NCBI GenBank assembly: GCA_052035955.1
Contig: JBPOHD010000057.1
Location: 1 to 48,181 of the forward strand
Reading direction: 5' to 3'
DNA: 48,181 nucleotides
From: JAEUNJ01 sp052035955
GTDB taxonomy: Bacteria > Pseudomonadota > Gammaproteobacteria > Burkholderiales > Rhodocyclaceae
Below are positions 25,339-33,829 of this stretch, in pieces. The notes beneath the pieces were generated by a model that saw only the letters and a program-made list of their open reading frames with translations, did not search any database and was not told the origin of the DNA. How positions within the stretch are numbered: position 1 is the first letter of the stretch; each line of letters opens with the position of its first letter. The position numbers and the translations under genes are program-made.

Positions 25339-26427
25339 ATGAGCCTCTCCGAACTGCAAGTCCAGACCGCCCTCAAGGAAGTGATCGACCCCAATACCGG
25401 CAAGAGCCTGGTCGAGGGACGCTGCGTCAAGAATGTCCGCCTCACCGGCGCCGACGTGAGCCTCGACGTGGAACTCGGCTATCCGGCAAAGACGCAGATC
25501 GACGAGATGCGCCGGCGGGTCATCGACTGCGTCAAGGCCCTCCCCGGCGCCGGCAACGTGTCCGCCAACGTCTATCAGAAGATCGTCACCCACGCCGTGC
25601 AGCGGGGCGTGAAGCTGATTCCCGGTGTCAAGAACATCGTTGCCGTAGCTTCGGGCAAGGGCGGCGTCGGCAAGTCTACGACCGCGGTGAACCTGGCACT
25701 GGCCTTGGCCGCCGAAGGAGCCAGCGTCGGCATCCTCGACGCCGACATATACGGCCCCTCGCTGCCCCAGATGCTGGGCATCACCGGCCGGCCGGAGTCG
25801 GCCGACGGCAAGTCCCTGGAACCGCTGGAGGCCCACGGCATCCAGTCCATGTCCATCGGCTTTCTCATCGATCCCGAAACGCCGATGGTCTGGCGGGGGC
25901 CCATGGTCACCCAGGCCCTGACCCAGTTGCTCGGCGACACCCGCTGGCGGGAACTGGATTACCTGATCGTCGACATGCCACCGGGTACCGGCGACATCCA
26001 GCTCACCCTCGCCCAGCAGGTGCCGGTGACCGGCGCCGTGATCGTCACGACGCCCCAGGACATCGCCCTCCTCGACGCGCGCAAGGGCCTCAAGATGTTC
26101 GAAAAGGTGGGGATTCCCATCCTGGGCATCGTCGAGAACATGAGCATCCACATTTGCTCCAAGTGCGGCCACGAGGAGCATATCTTCGGCTCCGGAGGCG
26201 GTCAGTCCATGGCCACCGACTACGACGTGGAACTCCTCGGCGCGCTGCCCCTGGACATCAGGATCCGCGAGCAGGTCGACGGCGGCGAGCCGACCGTCGT
26301 CGCCGACCCGACCGGGCGGCCGGCGGAGATCTACCGCGCCATCGCCCGCCGCATCGGGGTCAAGATCGCCGAGAAGGCCCGGGACCACAGCGCCAAGTTC
26401 CCCAGCATCGTCATCCAGAACACCTGA
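25339..26427 (+). CDS. apbC: Iron-sulfur cluster carrier ATPase ApbC/Mrp
   Basis: A 362-residue Mrp/NBP35-family P-loop ATPase that binds and delivers [4Fe-4S] clusters. An N-terminal DUF59/MIP18-like domain (about 1-90; ALKEVIDPNTGKSLVE) is followed by the deviant Walker A SGKGGVGKST (residues 105-114), DADIYGPSLPQML, VDMPPGTGDIQLTL (Walker B/switch), and the cluster-coordinating CSKC at 273-276 (HICSKCGHEE). GGATT precedes the ATG weakly. The promoter holds an IscR-like site. A terminator at 26454 separates it from dcd. Complete and in the usual size range. Confidence 0.95.
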   Translation: MSLSELQVQTALKEVIDPNTGKSLVEGRCVKNVRLTGADVSLDVELGYPAKTQIDEMRRRVIDCVKALPGAGNVSANVYQKIVTHAVQRGVKLIPGVKNIVAVASGKGGVGKSTTAVNLALALAAEGASVGILDADIYGPSLPQMLGITGRPESADGKSLEPLEAHGIQSMSIGFLIDPETPMVWRGPMVTQALTQLLGDTRWRELDYLIVDMPPGTGDIQLTLAQQVPVTGAVIVTTPQDIALLDARKGLKMFEKVGIPILGIVENMSIHICSKCGHEEHIFGSGGGQSMATDYDVELLGALPLDIRIREQVDGGEPTVVADPTGRPAEIYRAIARRIGVKIAEKARDHSAKFPSIVIQNT

Positions 26428-26453
26428 AGCCTGCCGGCAGCCGGACCCTGAGC

Positions 26454-26478
26454 CGGGGCGGGGCAAACCCGCCCCGTT
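26454..26478 (+). terminator. Terminator after apbC
   Basis: Nine-bp GC stem: CGGGGCGGG (26454-26462), loop GCAAA, and CCCGCCCCG (26468-26476), followed by TTGTCTT. The T tract is short, so termination may be partial. Confidence 0.65.
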
Positions 26479-26482
26479 GTCT

Positions 26483-26520
26483 TATACTTCCAGCCCCGCA
26501 ATCCCGACCCCAATCCCGAC
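26483..26520 (+). promoter_or_regulatory. dcd -10 box and repeat-containing leader without Shine-Dalgarno
   Basis: TATACT at 26483-26488 would start transcription near 26495, giving a leader of about 26 bases. That leader consists mostly of a tandem repeat AATCCCGAC (26500-26508 and 26512-26520) directly abutting the ATG at 26521. No purine-rich ribosome-binding sequence is present. Confidence 0.45.
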
Positions 26521-27087
26521 ATGGCCATCAAATCCGACAAATGGATCCGCCGCATGGCGGAACAGCACGGCATGATCGAGCCCTTCGAGCCGGGACTCGT
26601 GCGGGAGGTGAACGGCGCCAAGATCGTCTCCTACGGCACCTCGAGCTACGGTTACGACATCCGTTGCGCCCGCGAATTCCGCGTTTTCACCAACATCAAC
26701 TCGACCATCGTCGACCCGAAGAACTTCGATCCGAACTCCTTCGTCGAAATGACGGGTGAGTATTGCATCATCCCCCCGAACTCCTTCGCCCTGGCCCGCA
26801 CCGTCGAGTACTTCCGGATACCGCGAAATGTCCTGACCGTGTGCCTGGGAAAGAGCACCTACGCCCGCTGCGGCATCATCGTGAATGTGACCCCCTTCGA
26901 GCCGGAATGGGAGGGTTACGTGACCCTGGAATTCTCCAACACGACGCCTCTGCCCGCAAAGATCTACGCCAACGAGGGCGTCGCCCAGGTCCTGTTCTTC
27001 GAGTCCGACGAGGTGTGCGAAACCTCCTACAAGGACCGGGGTGGCAAGTACCAGGGGCAGGTAGGCGTCACGCTGCCCAAGATCTAG
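26521..27087 (+). CDS. dcd: dCTP deaminase
   Basis: A 188-residue homotrimeric dCTP deaminase that makes dUTP for thymidylate synthesis. Conserved segments: MAIKSDKWIRRMAEQHGMIE at the N-terminus, SSYGYDIRCA, GKSTYARCGIIVNVTPFEPE with the nucleotide-binding Ser/Arg, and GYVTLEFSNTTPLPAKIYA with the catalytic Glu; the C-terminal YKDRGGKYQGQ closes the active site. Length equals the E. coli-type enzyme. It lies downstream of apbC after a terminator, an order common in betaproteobacteria. The leader lacks a Shine-Dalgarno sequence. Confidence 0.96.
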   Translation: MAIKSDKWIRRMAEQHGMIEPFEPGLVREVNGAKIVSYGTSSYGYDIRCAREFRVFTNINSTIVDPKNFDPNSFVEMTGEYCIIPPNSFALARTVEYFRIPRNVLTVCLGKSTYARCGIIVNVTPFEPEWEGYVTLEFSNTTPLPAKIYANEGVAQVLFFESDEVCETSYKDRGGKYQGQVGVTLPKI

Positions 27088-27187
27088 TCGAGAGACCGGA
27101 GCGGAAAGTCGCGAGCAGGAAGCGCCCATGTGCCCCCGGCTCCCGACTGGCAACTCCCATCCCGCGACTCATCACTGAGGTTCCTCC

Positions 27188-29443
27188 ATGCGCTTCCACT
27201 TCCCGATCATCATCATCGACGAGGACTTTCGTTCCGAAAACGCCTCCGGCCTCGGCATTCGCGCGCTGGCCGAGGCCATCGGCAAGGAAGGGATGGAAGT
27301 CCTGGGGGTCACCAGCTACGGCGACCTGACCTCCTTCGCCCAACAGCAGAGCCGGGCCTCGGCCTTCATCCTGTCGATCGACGACGAGGAACTGGCCAAC
27401 GAGGAAGAGGAGACCCTGGCCGAGCTGCGTGCCTTCGTCCAGGAGATCCGCTTCCGCAACGCCGACATCCCGATCTTCCTGCACGGCGAGACGCGGACCT
27501 CGCGCCACATCCCGAACGACGTGCTGAAGGAACTGCACGGATTCATCCACATGTTCGAGGACACCCCCGAGTTCATTGCCCGCTACGTCATGCGCGAGGC
27601 CAGGGACTACCTCGACTCCCTGCCGCCGCCCTTCTTCCGGGCCCTCACCCACTACGCCGCCGACGGCTCGTATTCGTGGCACTGTCCCGGCCATTCCGGC
27701 GGCGTCGCCTTCCTCAAGTCGCCCGTCGGACAGATGTTCCACCAGTTCTTCGGCGAGAACATGCTGCGCGCCGACGTCTGCAACGCCGTCGAGGAACTGG
27801 GCCAGCTCCTTGACCACACGGGGCCGGTCGCCGCCTCGGAGCGCAATGCCGCCCGCATCTTCCAGTGCGACCACCTGTTCTTCGTCACCAACGGCACCTC
27901 CACCTCCAACAAGATCGTCTGGCACTCGACGGTGGCGCCCAACGACATCGTCGTGGTGGATCGGAACTGCCACAAGTCGGTCCTCCATGCCATCACCATG
28001 ACCGGCGCGATTCCCGTCTTCCTGACGCCGACGCGCAACAACTTCGGCATCATCGGACCGATCCCGAAGAGCGAGTTCGAATGGGAGTCGATCAAGAAAA
28101 AGATCAAGGCCAACCCGTTCGCGCGGGAGGTGCTCGAACGGAACCCGGACGCCAAACCGCGGGTCCTGACCATCACCCAGAGCACCTACGACGGCATCCT
28201 GTACAACGTCGAGGCAATAAAGGAAATGCTCGACGGCAAGATCGACACCCTGCACTTCGACGAGGCCTGGCTGCCCCACGCGACTTTCCACGAGTTCTAC
28301 CGGGGCATGCACGCCATCGGCAAGGATCGGCCCCGCTGCAAGGAGTCCATGCTGTTCTCGACCCAGTCCACGCACAAGCTGCTGGCCGGACTCTCCCAGG
28401 CCTCGCAGATCCTGGTCCAGGACTCGGAGTCGCGGAAACTGGACCGGGACATCTTCAACGAAGCCTTCCTGATGCACACCTCCACCTCGCCCCAGTACGC
28501 GATCATCGCTTCCTGCGACGTGGCGGCTGCCATGATGGAGGAACCCGGCGGCACGGCGTTGGTCGAGGAATCCATCAAGGAGGCGCTGGACTTCCGCCGC
28601 GCCATGCGCAAGGTGGACGACGAGTGGGGGGCCGACTGGTGGTTCAAGGTCTGGGGGCCCGACGGTCTCTCGGACGAGGGAGTCGGCGACCGCGACGACT
28701 GGATGTTGAGGGCCCGGGAGCGCTGGCACGGTTTCGGCAAACTGGCCAAGGGCTTCAACATGCTCGATCCGATCAAGGCCACGGTCATCACCCCGGGCCT
28801 CGACGTGGACGGCGACTTTGCCGAATGGGGCATCCCGGCGGCAATCCTCACCCGCTACCTGGCGGAGCACGGAGTGATCGTCGAGAAGACCGGCCTCTAC
28901 TCCTTCTTCATCATGTTCACCATCGGCATCACCAAGGGCCGCTGGAACACGATGGTCACGGAATTGCAGCAATTCAAGGACGATTTCGACAAGAACCAGC
29001 CCCTTTGGCGGGTCATGCCCGATTTCGTCGCCAAGCATCCGCGTTACGAGCGGGTCGGCCTGCGCGACCTCTGCAACCAGATCCACGACGTATACAAGAA
29101 AAACGACGTGGCGCGACTGACAACCGAGATGTACCTGTCGGACATGATCCCGGCCATGCGTCCCGCCGACGCCTTCGCCATGATGGCCCACCGGGAGATC
29201 GACCGGGTGCCGATCGACGAGCTCGAGGGTCGCGTCACGGCGGTGTTGCTGACTCCTTATCCGCCGGGAATTCCCCTCCTCATTCCTGGCGAACGTTTCA
29301 ACCGGACCATCGTCCGATACCTGCAGTTCGCCCGGGAGTTCAATGCCGGCTTCCCGGGCTTCGAGACCGACATCCACGGTCTCGTGGACACCGACAATGG
29401 CAACGGCCGCGCGAGCTATTACGTGGATTGCGTGAAGCAGTGA
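27188..29443 (+). CDS. Arginine/lysine/ornithine decarboxylase, large biodegradative type
   Basis: A 751-residue PLP-dependent decarboxylase of the prokaryotic Orn/Lys/Arg fold-type I family. The N-terminal wing domain (1 to about 130) is response-regulator-like, and the PLP core begins near 150 with HYAADGSYSWHCPGHSGG. Visible residues: FDEAW with Asp358 binding the PLP ring, and STQSTHKLLAGL with Lys397 forming the Schiff base. The large C-terminal domain ends near YVDCVKQ. The product would be agmatine, cadaverine or putrescine for acid resistance or polyamine supply; sequence by eye favours arginine decarboxylase but does not settle it. GAGG lies shortly before the ATG. No antiporter gene is adjacent. 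Confidence 0.9.
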   Translation: MRFHFPIIIIDEDFRSENASGLGIRALAEAIGKEGMEVLGVTSYGDLTSFAQQQSRASAFILSIDDEELANEEEETLAELRAFVQEIRFRNADIPIFLHGETRTSRHIPNDVLKELHGFIHMFEDTPEFIARYVMREARDYLDSLPPPFFRALTHYAADGSYSWHCPGHSGGVAFLKSPVGQMFHQFFGENMLRADVCNAVEELGQLLDHTGPVAASERNAARIFQCDHLFFVTNGTSTSNKIVWHSTVAPNDIVVVDRNCHKSVLHAITMTGAIPVFLTPTRNNFGIIGPIPKSEFEWESIKKKIKANPFAREVLERNPDAKPRVLTITQSTYDGILYNVEAIKEMLDGKIDTLHFDEAWLPHATFHEFYRGMHAIGKDRPRCKESMLFSTQSTHKLLAGLSQASQILVQDSESRKLDRDIFNEAFLMHTSTSPQYAIIASCDVAAAMMEEPGGTALVEESIKEALDFRRAMRKVDDEWGADWWFKVWGPDGLSDEGVGDRDDWMLRARERWHGFGKLAKGFNMLDPIKATVITPGLDVDGDFAEWGIPAAILTRYLAEHGVIVEKTGLYSFFIMFTIGITKGRWNTMVTELQQFKDDFDKNQPLWRVMPDFVAKHPRYERVGLRDLCNQIHDVYKKNDVARLTTEMYLSDMIPAMRPADAFAMMAHREIDRVPIDELEGRVTAVLLTPYPPGIPLLIPGERFNRTIVRYLQFAREFNAGFPGFETDIHGLVDTDNGNGRASYYVDCVKQ

Positions 29444-29720
29444 ACGGCTTGCCGCCGTAGCGGGGCCGCAACAACCTCGAGCAAATACTGAGAAACAACC
29501 CATATCTTATTGACTTCTCATGGGTTTCATGCAAGCCTAACCAAGGCGCGCTAATGGGGCCGCGGATTCCCGCGGGGAAACTCTGCCGATTGCGCGCCGC
29601 CGGACGGCGATGAGCGCCGCCAGGGGTGTTACCGGCACCGCCGACGCACCTTGTCCGGCCAGGTCAATTGATTGATAATTTGTCACCATTGGGGCCGGTT
29701 CGCGGCTCCCGGGAGTCCAT
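29444..29720. other. AT-richer regulatory region before the Slam-like gene
   Basis: 277 bp with two A/T-rich patches unusual for this window: about 29480-29535, and about 29660-29690 around CAATTGATTGATAATTTG. The first holds an inverted repeat AACCCAT/ATGGGTT (29497-29526) enclosing TTATTGACTT. The second lies 30-60 bp before the Slam-like GTG and is the best promoter candidate. No open frame here looks protein-like. Confidence 0.4.
29497..29526. repeat. Inverted repeat AACCCAT/ATGGGTT
   Basis: Seven-bp perfect arms at 29497-29503 and 29520-29526 with a 16-base A/T-rich loop, 54 bp after the decarboxylase stop. It could be a terminator (no T tract), an operator, or part of the upstream control of the export locus. 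Confidence 0.35.
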
Positions 29721-31064
29721 GTGAAGAACTCGTCCATCCAAACAACGATCCGGCGGACCCTGCTGGCGGCCATGCTGGCCGCCGCGCCTGCGGCGTTCGC
29801 CGACGCCTTGACCGACCAGGCCAATGCCCTGCTGGAGCAGGGCAAGGCCGCCGACGCCTTTACCCTCCTGTCGCCGCTGGAAGGCGATCGCGCCGGCTCC
29901 CTGGAGTACGATCTGCTGCTTGGCATCGCAGCCGTCGATTCCGGCCAGAACACGCGAGCCATCTTCGCCCTGGAGCGGGTTCTGGCGGTGGATCCGAACA
30001 ACTCCCGCGCCCGCGCGGAAATAGCCCGGGCCTATCTCGCCGTAGGTGAAACAGAGACGGCGCGCAAGGAATTCCAGACGGTACGCGGACAAGCAGTGCC
30101 GCCAGCCGTCAAATCGGCCATCGACCGCTACCTGACCGCCCTCGATCAGGTCGAGGCAGCCAATCGCTTCACGGTGCGGCGCTACATCGAATTCGGAGCC
30201 GGCCACGACAGCAACGCCAACGCCGGCCCGGCGGTGGACCAGTACCAGGGCTTCACCATCCCGGGTGCGCAGCGCAACCAGGCCGACAACTATGGGACCT
30301 TCGGCGGCGGGATCGACTTCCGCGCACCGGTGGGTGGCGGCATCGCCATCATTGGCTCCCTGTCTGCCAGCGGACGCGCCAACCTGCGGTGGAACCAGTT
30401 CGACACCTCTTCCATCGACGGCAGCATCGGCGTCGCGCACCAGCAGGCCAAGGACACGATCAGCGCAAGCCTGCAGGCCTCCACCTTCAACCTTGGCATC
30501 GACCCGCTGAACAACGGCATCGGACGGACCACGGAGCGATACCGCGACAGCGCTGGCTTTTCCCTCCAGTGGCAGCACAACTACGACCAGCGCACCCAGT
30601 CCTCGGCCTTCTTCCAGTATGGCGAACTCAAGTATCCGGGCCAGACCTTCCGCGATGCGACGCGCTGGATGAGCGGCGCAGGATTCGCCAAGGCCCTGCG
30701 CGAATCACCCATCCTCGTATTCGGCGGCGTCTATTTCGGCGCCGAGCATCCGGTCGACAAGGCCAGGGACGATCTGGGCTTCGGCATGCTTGGTATGCGC
30801 CTGGGCGGCCAATACACCCTGAACGAGGACATGGCGATGTTCGCCAACCTGGGTTACGAGAGTCGGCGTCACGACATGGACGACCCGGTCGCCCTGATGA
30901 CCCGCCGCGACAAGCAGCTGTCTTTCGGGGTCGGCCTGGCGTGGGTTCCGGCCAAGGACTGGCGCGTCACGCCGCAGGCCCAGGTGGTGCGCAACGACTC
31001 GACGATAGCGATCAACGAATTCCACCGCAGGGTCTATTCCGTGACCGTGCGCCGCGACTTCTGA
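29721..31064 (+). CDS. Slam-like (DUF560) outer-membrane protein with N-terminal TPR region
   Basis: A 447-residue protein. A signal peptide (about 1-27, ending AAFA) is followed by TPR-like helices (about 30-130; ALLEQGKAADAFTLL, ALERVLAVDPNNSRARAEIARAYLAVGETE in pieces) and then a beta-barrel from about 155 (GAGHDSNANAG resembles the GxGYDSNxN entry of surface lipoprotein assembly modifiers), ending in a terminal Phe. Architecture and length fit Slam/type XI secretion translocons, which move barrel-domain cargo across the outer membrane. The GTG start at 29721 is chosen for GGGAG 5 bp upstream. It lies 16 bp before a FecR-domain protein that is a good cargo candidate. Confidence 0.72.
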   Translation: MKNSSIQTTIRRTLLAAMLAAAPAAFADALTDQANALLEQGKAADAFTLLSPLEGDRAGSLEYDLLLGIAAVDSGQNTRAIFALERVLAVDPNNSRARAEIARAYLAVGETETARKEFQTVRGQAVPPAVKSAIDRYLTALDQVEAANRFTVRRYIEFGAGHDSNANAGPAVDQYQGFTIPGAQRNQADNYGTFGGGIDFRAPVGGGIAIIGSLSASGRANLRWNQFDTSSIDGSIGVAHQQAKDTISASLQASTFNLGIDPLNNGIGRTTERYRDSAGFSLQWQHNYDQRTQSSAFFQYGELKYPGQTFRDATRWMSGAGFAKALRESPILVFGGVYFGAEHPVDKARDDLGFGMLGMRLGGQYTLNEDMAMFANLGYESRRHDMDDPVALMTRRDKQLSFGVGLAWVPAKDWRVTPQAQVVRNDSTIAINEFHRRVYSVTVRRDF

Positions 31065-31080
31065 CCAGGAGGGCCGTTCC

Positions 31081-32493
31081 ATGCCCAACGAATACAAGCT
31101 GAAGGATTCGGCCCGCCTCGCGGTTGCGATCTCGGCCGCCTTCCCCTTCGCCGCCATAGGCGCCGGCGCCGGCAAGATCGACTTCGCCGCCGGCAATGCC
31201 GTCGCAACCACCTCGGACGGGCGCTCGCGCGCCCTGAGCAAAGGCTCGGAAGTCGCTCCCGGCGAAACGATCGACACCCGGGAGGGCCGCGCCCAGGTCC
31301 GGTTCACCGACGGTTCCCAGGTTGCGCTGCAGCCCCAGACCCAGTTCCGCATCGACGATTACAGTTTCGGCGGCAAGGTCGATGGCAGCGAAAAGAGCTT
31401 CTTCAGCCTCCTCAAGGGCGGCCTGCGCACCATTACGGGGCTGATCGGCAAGGGCGACCGCAACAACTACAAGGTGACCACTTCGGTGGCCACCATCGGT
31501 ATCCGCGGGACCGAATACTCGATTGCCTACGGCAACAGCATTTCCGTCACCGCGGCCGAGGGATCCATCGAGGTCTGCAACTCGGCGGGCTGCATGATCC
31601 TCAACAGCGGCGAGTCCGGCACGGTCACTTCATCGAATACGGCGCCGGTTCGGGTGCAAGCCCGCACGTCCCTGCCGCCGCCCCAACCGATCCAGAGCCA
31701 GCGGCCCTTGTTCACGGTTTCCGAATCCAGCCAGGCATTCCTCCCTTCCGGGACGGGGTATTCCATGGCGGTGGCCGGGCATTTCAACGACGGCGACTCC
31801 CCCTTCATCGATTCCAGTGCCACCGGCACGGCGCTCTTCAAGTCTGGCACCGGCCAGATGAACCGTTACGAATACCTGTTCGACGGCGGCGAGTTCGGCA
31901 GCGGCGGCCTTTTCCACTACGACGCGAGCACCCATGCCGGCGCCTTCACCGACGGCATCATCGGCTGGGGACGCATGATCTCCGCCGCGGCCTCGCTGGA
32001 CGGCCCGGAGGGTGGGACGTCTTCTGTGCGAGACATGCACTATGTCGTCGGGCGCCCGACCCCGGATGCCGACATGTCCCTGCTGCACAGCCATAACGTG
32101 ACGGGTACCTACGAGTTGTCGGGCTTCACTTTCCCGACGGCCACCAACGGCGCCGTCGGCGGACGGGTATCGGGGGCCATGACAGCCAATTTCGGGTCCC
32201 ACTCGCTGCATTGGGCCTTGGGCGTCCCGATCGGAGGACACAACTTCGGCATCGCCGGATCATCGTCCTCCTGGAGCGGGGCCCAGTTTGCGGGGTCCGT
32301 CAGTTGCGTGAGCGGATGCTGCAGCGGTGGTTCGTTCGCCGGCTTCTTCGCCGGTGCGAATGCGGCGCGGGCGGGCCTGGTCTACAAGTTCGATTCGGAT
32401 ACCAGCATGGGTACCGTGACCGGCGCCGCGGTGTTCAAGCAAACCGGATTGAGTGCGTCCGAGGAGGTTGCGCTCGGCCGCCGTCGGCGCTGA
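31081..32493 (+). CDS. Secreted FecR-domain protein with C-terminal beta-barrel-like domain
   Basis: A 470-residue protein. The N-terminal hydrophobic export signal (about 10-30) has no lipobox Cys, so it is probably not a lipoprotein. A FecR domain (about 45-185) carries the hallmark SVATIGIRGTEYSI and GSEVAPGETIDT. A Pro-rich linker near 198-205 precedes a Gly/Ser/Phe-rich C-terminal region (about 210-465) with alternating hydrophobics, ending GLVYKFDSDTSMGTVTGAAV, suggestive of the small TbpB-type barrel found in Slam cargo. A CVSGCC cluster is present. There is no FecI sigma gene nearby, so this is not a sigma regulator. The likely role is surface-exposed or secreted cargo of the upstream Slam-like protein (inference). 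Confidence 0.68.
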   Translation: MPNEYKLKDSARLAVAISAAFPFAAIGAGAGKIDFAAGNAVATTSDGRSRALSKGSEVAPGETIDTREGRAQVRFTDGSQVALQPQTQFRIDDYSFGGKVDGSEKSFFSLLKGGLRTITGLIGKGDRNNYKVTTSVATIGIRGTEYSIAYGNSISVTAAEGSIEVCNSAGCMILNSGESGTVTSSNTAPVRVQARTSLPPPQPIQSQRPLFTVSESSQAFLPSGTGYSMAVAGHFNDGDSPFIDSSATGTALFKSGTGQMNRYEYLFDGGEFGSGGLFHYDASTHAGAFTDGIIGWGRMISAAASLDGPEGGTSSVRDMHYVVGRPTPDADMSLLHSHNVTGTYELSGFTFPTATNGAVGGRVSGAMTANFGSHSLHWALGVPIGGHNFGIAGSSSSWSGAQFAGSVSCVSGCCSGGSFAGFFAGANAARAGLVYKFDSDTSMGTVTGAAVFKQTGLSASEEVALGRRRR

Positions 32494-33829
32494 GCCGGCG
32501 GTCTGGCCCCGATTGCCGGGGCCGGCCGGTGCCCATCTGCTCGCCCTGCTTCGGCAGTTCGAGCAGAGCCAGTGGATTACTCCCGATACGCTGGAGCAGC
32601 GGCAGTGGCGGCAGTTGCCGTTCTTGCTTGCCCAAGCCGCCACCTTGAGGCCCTACCGGCGGCGTTTCGCGGCCGCCGGGTTCGATCCCGCCGCTCCCGA
32701 CCCGCAAGCCTTCCGCCGGATTCAACCTCTGCGCCGGGCCGACATACAGGCGGCGGGCGGAGAACTGTTCTGCACGCCGCCGGCCATGCACGGGGAGACC
32801 TCCCTCCGGTTTACGTCGGGGTCCACCGGAACGCCCATCCAGTTCGCCTCGACCGACCTGGAACGTCGATTCTGGAGTGCTTTCACGCTACGCGAACACG
32901 CGTGGCATCGGCGCGACCTGTCCGGCGTCCATGCATTCCTGAGGCCGGGCGAGGCGCGCCAGTGGCCCACCTGGGGCCCGCCTGCGGACCTGGTCTGTGC
33001 CACGGGACGGGCCGCCCGATTCTCCACCTCCGAGCCCGTGGAAGTCCAGGCCGAGTGGCTCGCCGGATTGGACCCGGACTACCTGCTCACCATGCCTTCG
33101 AACCTGGCGGAACTGGTGCGCGAATTCGACAGGCGCGGAATCCGCCTCCCCCGGCTGCGGGAGGTCCGTACCGTGGGTGAAGTCGTCTCCGAGGATCTTC
33201 GCCGACGGGTACGCGAAGCCTGGGGCGTCCGCATCGCGGACATCTACAGCGCCTCGGAGACCGGTTACCTGGCACTGGAATGCCCGCAGGCCGAAGGGCG
33301 CTACCACGTGCAGGCCGAGGGCGTCCTCCTGGAAGTGCTCCGCGCGGACGGCCGTCCCTGCGCAACCGGGGAAATCGGGGAGGTAGTGGTGACCCCCTTG
33401 CACAACTTCGCCATGCCCCTCGTCCGCTATGCGATCGGCGATTTCGCCGAGGTCGGCGGTCCCTGCCCCTGCGGGCGGGGGTTGCCCGTCCTCGCACGCA
33501 TCCTCGGCCGCGTCCGCAACATGCTCACCCTGCCCGACGGCGGCCGTCGCTGGCCGCTCTTCGGGCTCAACGATCTGCCCGGCATTCCGCTGCGCCAGTA
33601 CCGCGTCGTCCAGCGCTCCGGCACCCGCCTGGAAGCCCAGCTCGTCGTCGACCGGCCACTGCGGCCCGACGAGGAGGACCGGATCCGGGCTGCGCTTCGC
33701 GGGCGTCTGCACCCGGACTTCCAGGTCGATCTTGTCTACCCCGCTTTCCTGCCCCGGGATCCCAGCGGCAAGTTCGAGGATTTCATCAACGCCTGCCCTC
33801 CCGCCGAAGGCGCGCCGGAGGTGCCATGA
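32453..33829 (+). CDS. PaaK/CapK-like AMP-forming ligase family protein
   Basis: A 458-residue ANL-superfamily enzyme of the phenylacetate-CoA ligase/CapK group. The phosphate-binding loop is RFTSGSTGTPIQFAST near residue 120; YSASETGYLALECP is the adenylate-binding Y-x-S-x-E motif near 265; PLVRYAIGDFAEVG near 325 and LGRVRNMLTLPDG near 350 mark the hinge. Homologues in polysaccharide loci are of uncertain function; they may activate an acid for transfer to a sugar. The GTG at 32453 overlaps the FecR gene end by 41 bp. No better ATG exists downstream, though TTG at 32468 is possible. The stop overlaps the next gene (ATGA). The substrate cannot be read from sequence. Confidence 0.78.
   Translation: MRPRRLRSAAVGAEPAVWPRLPGPAGAHLLALLRQFEQSQWITPDTLEQRQWRQLPFLLAQAATLRPYRRRFAAAGFDPAAPDPQAFRRIQPLRRADIQAAGGELFCTPPAMHGETSLRFTSGSTGTPIQFASTDLERRFWSAFTLREHAWHRRDLSGVHAFLRPGEARQWPTWGPPADLVCATGRAARFSTSEPVEVQAEWLAGLDPDYLLTMPSNLAELVREFDRRGIRLPRLREVRTVGEVVSEDLRRRVREAWGVRIADIYSASETGYLALECPQAEGRYHVQAEGVLLEVLRADGRPCATGEIGEVVVTPLHNFAMPLVRYAIGDFAEVGGPCPCGRGLPVLARILGRVRNMLTLPDGGRRWPLFGLNDLPGIPLRQYRVVQRSGTRLEAQLVVDRPLRPDEEDRIRAALRGRLHPDFQVDLVYPAFLPRDPSGKFEDFINACPPAEGAPEVP

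Noticed and set aside
27088..27187. Inverted repeat AGTCGCG/CGCGACT between dcd and the decarboxylase
   Set aside because: The arms are about 60 bp apart and the region is a pyrimidine-rich low-complexity stretch with no T tract. It is not convincing as a terminator or operator.
31081..32493. FecR-domain protein as a FecI/FecR sigma-factor regulator
   Set aside because: There is no ECF sigma gene nearby, no cytoplasmic N-terminal domain, and a large extra C-terminal domain. A surface or secreted role fits better.
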